Shown here piece by piece: positions 22,193-32,600 of a stretch of DNA of 64,000 bases. The translations under genes and the position numbers were made by a program. Below the pieces are notes generated by a model. It was not told the origin of the DNA. It saw nothing but the letters and a program-made list of their open reading frames with translations, and searched no databases. Source of the DNA: Pinus tabuliformis (Eukaryota > Streptophyta > Pinopsida > Pinales > Pinaceae); assembly GCA_031772625.1 (NCBI GenBank), contig CM062810.1, forward strand, positions 705,100,358 through 705,164,357. The letters run 5' to 3'. The first letter of the stretch is position 1; the number at the start of each line of letters is the position of its first letter.

Positions 22193-24577
22193 GGGAGAAA
22201 GGATGTGGTAAGACCACGCCATCTCAAATTATTAGCAGTATTAAAACAAAAATGTCCTGTAAATTTGCCCGCATATTTAAATTTTTTATTGCATGATGCT
22301 GCTCGAAGCATAAGGAAATATCGTCATATAGAGATGGTAGTAAATCATCACGACTTAATTCGGCTAATAGTCAGTTATAGTCTTGCTCAGCAGCAGATTA
22401 GTTGGGAAGAATTGGTATTCTCAATAGATGGGGGATTGGCCTTACCAACCTCGAAAAGAAAAAGAACCACCAGCACATCAATTAGACCGCAGAAACGCAG
22501 ACAGTCTGCCAGATTGGGGAGAAGCAGGGGAATGTTGGGAAGTCTCCAAGATAACAATAGCCAACCCTTAGAGATATATGGCTCAGAGGATGAGCAACCC
22601 CCACAACTTGAAGGAGGGGAAAATGAAGAAGAAGAATTAGAAGAAAATATGGAAGAGGAACCGGAAGAGGAAACTGAGCACTCCGGCGAGGAAGAAGGGG
22701 AGGAAGCAGAGCCACCCAGCGGAAGCCCATTACAAAACCCTCTGCAAGAAGACGAATTGGCCCAAATTTTGGCCAATATGGGTGAGTATATCCAGCCCCA
22801 CAGCCCACTCAACCTCGATATTGAGGCAGGACAATCACAGGAACACTCTGCTCATAGCAAGAGTGCATCTGAGGAGATGAATGATGAAGAAGAAGTAGAA
22901 GCAGAAGCCACCTAGGAAATAGCAGATCAAACCAGGGTTACCTCCCCTAAGAAACCTAATCAGGAGGATGAGAACACTGAAGAAGTGTTCCAAACAGAAA
23001 ATATGGAAATAAGCTAGGGTGAGGGTACAATCCCTAAAGAACAAAGCCCAGGCCCAAGAAAAGAAACAATTTTTCCTTCAAAGAAGAAGATGAATGAAAT
23101 CAAAAGGCTGCGAAAGGAATAGAAAAGGCTACTAAATGTAGTAAAACAACTCAGACAACAAATAAGGGTCCTAAAAATGGAGATAATCTCAAAAAGAACC
23201 CCAGGAACAAAGGATGCAACCACCTAGACGAAACCCCATAAAATAAAGGCCAAGGGGACTCAAACTAAATCCATTATCATTCAGGACCACAAGGAGCAGC
23301 ATGCAGCTGTTACGAACGCAACAACCCAAACAGAAAGTCCACCCGTGTGCGACAGGGACATTCAGACAGAGGCACTGTCCTCTAGTGTCACAATTAACCA
23401 GACAATTCATGACAAAGAAACGCAGACTATAGGAACCGGATATCGGAATGAGAAGATCCCAGTAGATCTTCAACCCAAAAATGTTTTGATGGACAATGAT
23501 CCTAGGATAGTGAGACTTCAAGAGGATCTGGCACAGGCCTAGCAGACGATAGGAAAACTCATAGAAGAGACTGTTCCTCAGGAGAAATACCAAAAGTTAC
23601 AGTAGCAATTTAAGAACATCAATGCATCAGAGAGCGAGGCCGTTGATAAATGTCGAAAGGCAGAGGAAAAAGTTGAAAAGGTAACAAATAAGCTAAACTC
23701 AGTCATAAGTCGAATGGATACCCTCTGTTCTCTATATACTGATGTTCTAGCATGTAGGGCACCTGCCAAAAATTATGCTTTGTTTTTGTTAGAAAGGTAT
23801 TTAAAGTTAAAAATTAAGGCTGTCAAGGCAGGGGTGCCTATAGAGTTAAAAACTATTGATGATTTTATAAACTGCTGTAAACATTATGGGGTGAAAGTCT
23901 AGCGATTGCTATGTGAGTTTTATTTGCATAATTTTGTGTTGGAGGATGAAACGGAAAAGAATCCCAGTCCTTTTGTGGGTGATATCCAGCTTCAGGCATT
24001 CATCTCTTTTGCTGTTAACCAGATAAAGTGGCTTAAAGCCCATAATACCTTTCAGAGACAAGAAAACAGGTTAGACCTTTGGGTAAGGGGTGAACCGAAA
24101 AACCCATTACAACTGTGGGATAAGCATAGAAGCTTAATGAGAAAGAAGGGTGTGATCCAGACATTGGGACCCATTCATAGAGCAGTTGTCCAGCAAGGGG
24201 TAGAATACTTCCTATCCATCAAAGACCTTGCCATAGCAGCAGCTAAACTCCGATGGAAGACTTCCAATTGGAATGTTCAGGACAGAGAGCCATTCAATTA
24301 CGAAAATTTTAAGTTAGTTGCTGGTCGCTTGGTTACCTATAGTAACCTCATCTTGAGAGAAGGCCCATATTGGCTAGGTTGTAGGTTTCAAAGTCCAATT
24401 ATCTGGTATCCTGCAGTAGGGTATAAGGCCCTATATGAATTGCCTGAAGGGTAGACAGGGCGCATTTTTGAAGTTTTAGCTACACATCATGGTTTTAGAC
24501 CACTTCATGAAAATCCCTCTCCAGCCTATTCCCTAACTGCCTTGCATGTAAATTACACAGTTTTCATGAGGGCATGA
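22193..24577 (+). pseudogene. ORF-X, C-terminal part, with eight in-frame TAG codons
   Basis: The frame reads on from 22193 (GRKDVVRPRHLKLLAVLKQK) to TGA 24575. In order: an alpha-helical core like the plant transposon protein domain; basic KRKRTTSTS; a very acidic Glu-rich tract (22600-22910); a coiled-coil-like segment; a Thr/Gln region with KGTQT (23252), TTQT (23321), DIQT (23357) and KETQT (23414); another coiled coil; and a C-terminal domain rich in aromatics (WYPAVGYKALYELPEG). Every internal stop is TAG: 22913, 23015, 23120, 23225, 23540, 23603, 23900, 24452. It ends 21 bp before the 3' LTR, the place where env-like ORFs sit in Athila. No envelope features seen. Function unknown. Confidence 0.7.
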
Positions 24578-24598
24578 AAAAGGGTAAGCAGGGGGGTG
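24577..24598 (+). promoter_or_regulatory. Polypurine tract of element B
   Basis: Purine-rich AAAAAGGGTAAGCAGGGGGG followed by TG, directly before the 3' LTR. It would prime plus-strand cDNA. Confidence 0.75.
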
Positions 24599-26182
24599 TG
24601 TTGAGCGATGGAAAAGGTATGTATTTACCATTTATTTCTTTATCTTTTCCTTTGAATCATAACTCCTTTACATTCTAAGATGGTAATATGTTAAAGAATT
24701 ATGATAGAATTAAGGAGATTTGTGATTGATACAAAATAACTAATTATTGTCTTTTTCTATACAGAAAGTGAAGGAAATAGAAAATCACTATTCAGGAGGA
24801 AAAGACAAAGCAGAAGCAACTGTTGTCCCTTCGACAGGAAGCCGTATCCAGACAAGGAGATCAAGATCGGAGTGCATGGTCCAGGAAAAGGAAGAGAAAA
24901 CGTGACATCAGCGCAAGAAGACAAAACGATAAACTGGAGATCAAAGATATAGCGAATCCCTCAGGATCCTTTGATCCTGAGGGATCGCTGCTTCAAGACT
25001 TATTTGTATTCTTGATACTTCCGCCTGGCCATTATAAAAAGGGATAGCGCTGGTAGCCCAGGGGGCGGATATTATTATCAATTTGTAGAACTTACTGTTG
25101 TAATCTCAACTTTTATCATCGACTCTCTTTGAAGAGTGATAGCTGTAACTCTGCCATATATGATTAATATATAACTCAGTTGTTGTTCCATTATCTGATC
25201 CTGGAGTAAACACAGCAGTGCTTCCTTGGTGGCTAAGGGCCCGACCCTAGTGGATCCACTTGCTTCTTATATCACTACTTTACAATTACAGTTGTGTGTG
25301 GTTTGATTTCCTTTGCATTTCCTTAATTCGCTTTATTCAGTAATCTTCTGTTTCTGAACATTTCACTGAATTGCTCTGTTATATCGAAATCGTAATTGGA
25401 TAGCAAGATTATTATTCACAACTTAAAATGTCATGCTGTTCATTCTGAAACGATATTGCACTGTCTAATTCAGATTCTGCTGTTCATTTAGCTACGCTTC
25501 ACTTACAATTGCGATTGCTGTTCATTTAATTACCGTTCAAGTATAACTGCAATTGCTGTTCCTTTATACCTGTGGTTAATGTCCATTATGCAAGAATAAG
25601 ATTACCGATTCAATTACTCTATAGTCGTTGTGTGGTTACACTTAATTAGGTTTGCTGTTCCTTTATTAGTTGAAGATTGCTGTTCAATTCATTTCAGTTA
25701 AGATTGCTGCTCAATTCATTTTTGTAGATTAAGCCTTGTTGTTCGACCTTTTCAATAGATTTAGTTGCTATTCCTTTTCTGCTAATCGAATTGTTATTTC
25801 CAGTATTTACTTTAGTGTGGATAGAAATATCTACAACTGTAACGAACATTGACTACTGCTATCTAAGTTCTCAGATTGGAGATCTTGTCTGTGATTGATT
25901 TTCATTTACATCAGTTTACAGGGGAAAGAGTTATCATTACTAAATCCACGATTGATGACTGCTGAATAAACGATTTAGTTACAGAGAATTTAAGTTTCTT
26001 GCCATTACAATTAGATTTTGTTTCTAGCATTCATTTACTTTTGCAAGCACTATATTGCAAACATTACTCTTGAACAAGTGACCGCCTCAGACTGAGTACA
26101 CTCTTGAGATAAAAAATCGTGCCTGGATTGATAATTAATGTAGGATAAATAGGGGTTAAAAGACACCTTTTATCACTCAACA
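24599..26182 (+). repeat. Element B 3' LTR
   Basis: 1584 bp, 23 bp shorter than the 5' LTR through one deletion. By eye about 44 transitions and 5 transversions separate the two, giving about 97% identity. The hairpin (24956-24985), TATA box (25033) and both termini are intact. Followed by the CTCAC duplication at 26183-26187. Confidence 0.95.
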
Positions 26183-26187
26183 CTCAC

Positions 26188-26883
26188 TCCAAGACAAATC
26201 TTCCTCATGAATACACCTGAAATTATTCACATCTTCCCACCAAATGTCTGATTTACCTTTGAGACTGAAGGTAGCTACTCTAGCTTTCATGTTCTCTGTG
26301 TATTCATGCAACATGAAGAACTTCCTCATGCCAAGAAACCATGCCTCTGCATCCTGTGGTTTATTCATTTCCCCATCAAAAGTAGGTGTATTTACTTTCT
26401 TAAATTCATCCTTAAAGTATCCCCTATTAGTCCTCCTGTAAGGATGATATCGATGATGATCATAGTACCTATCTGAATCAGAACTAGAATCATACCTGTG
26501 TCTATCCCTTCTCCTCTTCGAAGTGTCCAACAATTTTCCATCTTGGATGGTGTCAGACTGATCCAACCTGTGTTTACTACGAGAGTTGCTTCCATATGCC
26601 CCATTAGTTTTGTCCTCCTGCTCATGACTGATCCAAAGCGGTCCTTGTCGCTACAAATTCGACAAGCTCTGAAGTATGACTGCATTTACCTCTGCTAACT
26701 TTTCCTATGACTACATGATTATGTCATTATCCACCTTACAACTCCTGATATCTTCCTTTAAACTTCTCAGTGTCACTGCTAAGTTGAAAGAATCCCAACA
26801 CCATAATGCTCTTCGGATTCGTAGGGAGAGTCTCTATAGTCAACCATCTTGCTAGCCATTTGATATTTCTTCTTACAAGGCAT
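26188..26883 (-). pseudogene. Element A gag, N-terminal part
   Basis: Starts at ATG 26883 (MPCKKKYQMASK), has stops and at least one frameshift around 26780-26700, then a long open stretch 26566-26188: an Arg/Tyr/Asp-rich segment (SKRRRDRHRYDSSSDSDRYY) and the gag core (VNTPTFDGEMNKPQDAEAWF, then WWEDVNNF). It is cut by element B at EEDLSWSE and resumes at 4587. This is the retrotransposon gag family, a structural particle protein. Confidence 0.8.
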
Positions 26884-27519
26884 AGTATGTCAGATAAACC
26901 AATCACAATAAATCATGTACCTTAGCATAACTTGGGGAGGATACCTTGTCTGCAAGATTACCAAATCAATGTGATACATGTATAACATAATCATAACAAC
27001 ATATAGACATACGCAAGTAAATGTATCAACTCATAAACATTACTCTAACTAGGGTCTAGTCATCAATGCAAGGCCATATCAACAATGCATGTTATGACCT
27101 CATGCATGACAACAACCATTATTCCATTGTACACATTGCCACATGAAACCAGTAGTATGCATAAGCAATGCCAAACCAACTACAAATATGCATAACTGCA
27201 TGTAGTCGAACATACTCGATTAGTTCTTGTAATCAACCTACAAGGCTAATGCATGTAATCAAAATATTCAAAATGTAACCTAACATACAAGGATGTAAGT
27301 AGGTACCATGAAATTGACATGTAATCCATACACAGTTAGTCACATACTCATTTCAAATACATTTCATGAAATCAATACCAACTTCTCCATGATAACCATA
27401 CTACAACCCTAATCAACCATCAAGCAAATATAACAAGTATATAAGTGTAAGAGACACACATACAATTGACATGCATGCATGACCAACACATAGCCCATCC
27501 ATTCCGATGGGTGAACCAT

Positions 27520-27531
27520 GCTCTGATACCA
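27520..27531 (-). promoter_or_regulatory. Primer-binding site of element A, tRNA-iMet
   Basis: The plus strand reads GCTCTGATACCA, the exact reverse complement of TGGTATCAGAGC, three bases inside the 5' LTR boundary. The 5' UTR between it and gag (26884-27519) is about 640 bp with no gene. Confidence 0.93.
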
Positions 27532-27534
27532 CTC

Positions 27535-29387
27535 TGTAACACCCTCCTCGCACATCTACCTAAGCAACTAGGGTAAATATGTGATGAGAGGCCACTATGA
27601 TATGATTCGACCTCCTAAGTCACCTTAAGGAAGTGGAACCAATGGAACACACCATACAAACATCAATCATCAGCTACAAGATTTTCAGGAACTAATCCAA
27701 TAGTTTAGAAATCATGCCTTGGGGTCCCACTAAGCTTTTGGACAATTTAAGGCTCAGTTACTCCCATGCTATAGGAATGAGGGTGACCAGAAACCCAAAG
27801 TCGCTCCCACATGCTTTCTTGCTAGCAACAAGAGACCCAAATTGTCAGTGCTGTGCTAGCAACTCTAGGATTTGAGCCACTTTTTCAGGCCCAGAGCCCA
27901 GGTAACTGCCTAGAACTAAACCATCTCTTCAGATCAATAAATTAACATGGAAATGAAAACATTAAAGCAATTATTTGTTCAAGACCTTAACTGGATCCCT
28001 ACTAGCCATGACAAACATTTCATCAAACATATCATCGACATGAAATCTATAGGTGTATATAACAGAGTTAAGTGTAGGGATCTCATACTTATATGAGAAT
28101 CACTATGAACCATTGTTACCTTATGCCATTTGCTGCATTATCATCTATTAGGTCATAGAGACATTATCCATTCACATACAAGTAAAAACATGTTGAGAGC
28201 CATACATAGCTACTGTCGTAGAATGGACATATAACCATCATAGTAGGAACACAAACATAATAAACATATCACCCATCAAGTCCATAAATACATCTGTACC
28301 TTTACACATGAAAATAAATGGAATGGATTTCTCATTAATGAATGTAATGAACCAACTGGAGATGTGACTACCACGTTCCACTCGACCATATGCCATCCAC
28401 CTCAACCCATCAAACAATAATTCCACCTCACAGTCAGACATCACCAAAACCATCACCAGATCGGTCTCCATCCTAGCCATCCAGGGCTCTAGAGCGTTTG
28501 TTCCAACCAAGGCTCCAGGACTAGTAACTCAACCCACAGCTGCCGCTAGGCTCCAAAGAATTTGTCCAACCAAGGCTCTAGGATTAGTAACTCAACCCAC
28601 CAAGGGCTCCAAAGCGTTTGTCCAACCAAGGCTCTAGGACTAGTAACTCAACCCAAGTTGTTACAGGGCTCCAGAGTGTTTGTCCAACCAAGGCTCCAGG
28701 AACTAATAACTCAACCCAAGCTAAGGAAACATGAGAACCAACCAAAAACAAGCAATGAAAGTAAACCCACAATCACCATGGCTATCTAGGAAATGGCAAG
28801 GCTAGGCAATCCACTGTTAATCCAGACAATCCTCCATGCCAATGACAGATCATGACCAAGAATCCACATGCATATGCCATGCATGTCCAAACTAGTGAAG
28901 AAATCATACATGCAACTCGGTACCTACAAGAAAATATAATGTAGCTACTGATGCTGATGTCTTCTTGCGCATTCCTGTTATTCCTTTGCCTTCTTTCTCC
29001 AAGAATCCAAGTATGCCACACCCTCCAGGAGTGCTCCAAGAAACTCGAAGTATCCAAGAGTATGAGAGAGAGAGAGAGAAAATGAGAGAGCTCCAACATT
29101 AAACTGAAAAAAGGTTACCAAATGATCCTCATAAGCCAATCTATGAATGAGGCCTCTATTTTCTTCATTTTCCATTATTTTCCTCCTCACATGCAACCTG
29201 TGACCTTTCACCTCATTTTTCTCCTAATTTCCATTATTTTCATAAACAATTGTGCCAAAATGCCTTTTAATGCCTTAGTCTTTGCCTTTGCCAATTTCCT
29301 TAGAAATAAACAACCAAATGAACACCCCCTTTGCATGGTTATTGTTTTTATCTTTTATTACATGGAATTTTCACTAGGGCTGTTACA
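27535..29387 (-). repeat. Element A 5' LTR
   Basis: On the plus strand it runs from TGTAACACCC to GGGCTGTTACA, 1853 bp, with matching inverted ends. It is homologous, with strong divergence, to the LTR of element C (52963-57078). It contains a 60-bp tandem repeat (28483-28720) and a GA microsatellite (29059-29092). ATAAT follows at 29388 as the candidate flanking duplication, but the other end is outside the window. Confidence 0.88.
28483..28720. repeat. Four-copy tandem repeat in the LTR of element A
   Basis: Four copies of a 54-66 bp unit, approximately GGGCTCCAAAGCGTTTGTCC, then AACCAAGGCTCTAGGACTAG, then TAACTCAACCCA, starting near 28483, 28548, 28602 and 28664. Element C has a different repeat in the same place. 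Confidence 0.85.
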
Positions 29388-32300
29388 ATAATGATAACCT
29401 TATGTTTACATTTCATCATAACAACCAATTTGGTGGCAACTTCTTTGTAGGGTCAACTTATTTTACTTTATGTATATTATATATCTAAAGTTTACTTTAT
29501 TTTAATAACTTCCATTTTATAAAGTAAACTGAACTTAGAATAAAATACCAAAGTAAAAATAAAATTATAAAAATATTTAAGGGGGGACACAACTTTAGGA
29601 AAATGTCATATAGAAAATGTCAAATTTGTATTAAAATATTTGCAATATGGTTTCAATTGTTTGATGACAATGGAGGCATACTCCTTATTTATTTTAGTAT
29701 GTAAAGATGTGGATGCCACAAAAATAGACCGAGCCCCACATAAATAGTTTTTCTAGAGGGCCTATGCATATTGCATGTATTTTATGTAACCTCACTCACC
29801 AACCAAATAATAATAGTAATAATTTATTCACAAAGACAAATTTACATTTTTCATATGGTTTTAAACATTTATAAACCCTCCCAAGGACCAAAAATGATAT
29901 CTACATTACATCGCTACAACCTTCTATCCATCTACTATATCCCATCCATAGAGAATCCTCAATATTTTCATTATTAAGGCTTCATACAAAGGTCATTGAT
30001 TATAAATCATAGAAAATATCAAATCCTCAAGCCAAATATTTTTATCAAGTACTATCCTTTTATACATTCATCTAATTCATAGACCCATAAAAAATTCTCA
30101 GACATATTCTAAATAAGTAGTCACTTTCGATTTCAGCATTTAACCTTAAAACAACAAATAAAAAATGTGAATGTAGACATTGGAAAGCATGTCTACCAAA
30201 TTATTCCTCTATGATTCAATGGCCATGATCTAACTGAAAACTTGCTTTTGATAATCCATCTACAATTTTGTTTCTTTCCCTATAAACATTGGAGAAAAAT
30301 ATACCATTGAAAAAACAATTAATGCTCTAATCTCATCAAGTAAAGGCTAAAGCAAGAAATTTCTCACAACATGCTCCTTGTTAGTCTACTTTATCACAAG
30401 AAAAGAATACCATAGAGCTTTTGTAACACCTTTTCTTTTCAATAAAGGTCATGGTCAATTTTAAGGCCATTAGCTATGTGTAATTAAACTCTCTCACCAC
30501 CTATATGATTGAATTTGCATTTTAGTCCACAACATTTGTGTTTTGAGATTATCATTGCATTGTGGCTTGTTTAGGCTTATAATCTCAAGGTTTCATTTCA
30601 AATCCATTAGAGATTCTGCAATTCTAGATAGTTTTTATTTAAAAGCTTGGTCCATATGCTTTTGTTTCTTTTTTTGTTTGCTAGGTAATGTGAGTCCTGA
30701 GATGACTGGCACCCCTAACCCGTGGCTTGAGTATCCATGACCTAGGAACATCTAAGCTGTTAAAATCACTAGGGGATCGCATCTGGCATGGGCAACTAGC
30801 CCTTAGCATGGCTATATTTTTTCCCATGGAGTTCTGAACTAATGACCTTTACACCACGAAGTGCCTTAATAGAACACCCTATCACTGTTTGTGTTATACC
30901 CCATGGGCTTTATTTTTGTTACATTATCTTGGCTATTTATCAACATTTTTTAGGGATCGTGCTAAGTTGACCTAATGATGTGTTGATGATATTTCATAGT
31001 TCCTTGTGTTATATGTTTAATACAATCCATTTTTCCCTAATTTCAAGTTGTTGGGCCTTCTTGTTTTTCTTAAGTTCATATTTCTCAACCATCTTGTAAA
31101 GAGTTCTAATGGTTTTATTTAATGGGTAGTGGATATGTATGGTGTAGGCTATTGTGTTGCCCATATTATTTTGTTTTAAGCTTGCACATGGTTTGAATGG
31201 TTGACATGTGTTGGAGATGGTTGTGTTACTTCACATCAAGGTTAAGATTTTAGTTCCCTCCACCATTTCACCCTTGGTTGTTTTTAATTGTTGAGGTTAG
31301 CTTTATTGTTCAATGTTTGCATTCCCCCTGATTGAATACTAGGATTGACATCATCTTTCCTAGCTTGTTGTCTATCATTTGAATTGTTGGATGAGTTGAT
31401 ATTTCATTTATGTTTATATGATACTCGTTTTTCATTTGCATATTTGAGGCATTATGTGGGAAGATGATTTTATTTTGATAGGTTAAATATTATTTACAAG
31501 TTGAATCATTTATCTGTAAGGTTGAGCCAATGGTTCTTCTTGTCAATTTATTTTGAGCAACAACTTGCATGGGTCATGGATTAAGAGGAATTTTGTTTGA
31601 ACCATATGCTTTGTGTTTTTAACCTCATTTAATATTGCTATAGATGATGATTTATACAACTATCCCAAGGCACATAATTGGCTTAATTGCAAAACAATGT
31701 TGAGTAGTCCTCTAGTTTTGAGGGCTTAACATTTCTTGAAGATATTATTTTAGGGCCAACATATTAATGTATTAATGATTATCATGATATTCTAAATACT
31801 CATAACACTTCCTTCACTTTAGGTTGCATTTGATTTATCAAATTGGATGAGTTTAAACCTCGTTTGAACTATTGTGGGAAAATAAATGTTTGATTTATGG
31901 ATTTCATCTTACTAAGCCAATAAGATTTTCACTCTCTACATTCATAATATTTCATTCTTTACAACTCCTCCTAGTTACTTCCTATTGCATTTTATTTTTA
32001 TATACATGTATTTATGGTCAATAATCTTGACCTATTAGCATAGTCTTCAATCATGATTTGCCTTGGTATCAGTCTCACATTAATTGGGATTATGAATTGG
32101 GTTTCTTGGCTAATTGTTATCATTTATTTTTGTTACCTTTTATAATGTTTGGGATATGAGTTCATGGGATGAAGGCCACCTTATCCCAAAGAGAAATCAT
32201 TATCCTAGTTAAATGAATACTTGGATCTAATTAGCTGGACCCATAGAACTTTTCCTTGTACTAGCTTCCCTCCCTTCATTTGCTTTTGGAATAACCATTT

Positions 32301-32600
32301 TTTTCTAAGATGTTAGTAGAAGTCCTTTCTTTTGTTGATCTCCTTACCAAATAAATTTGTAGCATAGTTTTCCTAATTGTCTCCAACACACCTTTTGTAT
32401 CCCAAGCCAATGAAATTTACTATCCTGGTATTACTTCCAATACATCTTTAACAAGAACTAATCAACCCCCTCTTGAGAGCCACCGATTGCAACAATGGTT
32501 CCACATTTGGAAATTAGCCATTACCAATCATTTTTTTGTAGGTTATGTTTTAGGTGGATGCATAAATAATTTAAACCCTGATTTACTAATCTATCACCTA
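29388..32600. other. AT-rich geneless stretch
   Basis: No coding region, RNA gene or clear repeat found. Short ORFs here look random. The right part may be the badly decayed 3' region of the LINE described next. Confidence 0.4.

Larger units (their letters stand above)
4593..26182 (+). mobile_element. Element B: 21.6-kb Athila/Tat-superclade Ty3-gypsy retrotransposon
   Basis: Complete outline: LTRs 4593-6199 and 24599-26182 (TGTTGAG to CTCAACA), 5-bp duplication CTCAC, tRNA-Asp primer site, gag-PR-RT-RH-IN in one frame, a tandem hairpin array, a tail ORF (ORF-X) split by segment S, and a purine-rich tract before the 3' LTR. A tRNA-Asp primer and a CPSFPGLKA-like gag end are known for non-chromoviral Athila/Tat elements. 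The RT (FGLCNAPATFQR) looks Athila-like. Without S the element would be about 14.6 kb. The ORFs carry many stops, so it is not autonomous. Confidence 0.93.
1..29387 (-). mobile_element. Element A: decayed Tekay/Del-like Ty3-gypsy chromovirus, interrupted by element B
   Basis: On the minus strand the order is 5' LTR (27535-29387), tRNA-iMet primer site, gag, protease, RT, RNase H, integrase and a chromodomain-like tail, then a 3' UTR that runs off the left edge. The 3' LTR would lie before position 1. The order PR-RT-RH-IN and the sequence similarity place it in Ty3/gypsy, and the long C-terminal part after integrase is typical of Tekay/Del chromoviruses. The coding region is broken by many in-frame stops, almost all TAG. 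Gag is physically split by the 21.6-kb element B. The element is dead. Confidence 0.85.

Noticed and set aside
22387..22812. 141- and 108-codon minus-strand ORFs
   Set aside because: Shadows of the acidic Glu-rich part of ORF-X (Ser/Pro-rich on the other strand).
23015..24454. An alternative genetic code or certain amber readthrough in ORF-X
   Set aside because: C-to-T decay at methylated CHG sites explains the TAG-only pattern more simply; pol of the same element also has TGA and TAA.
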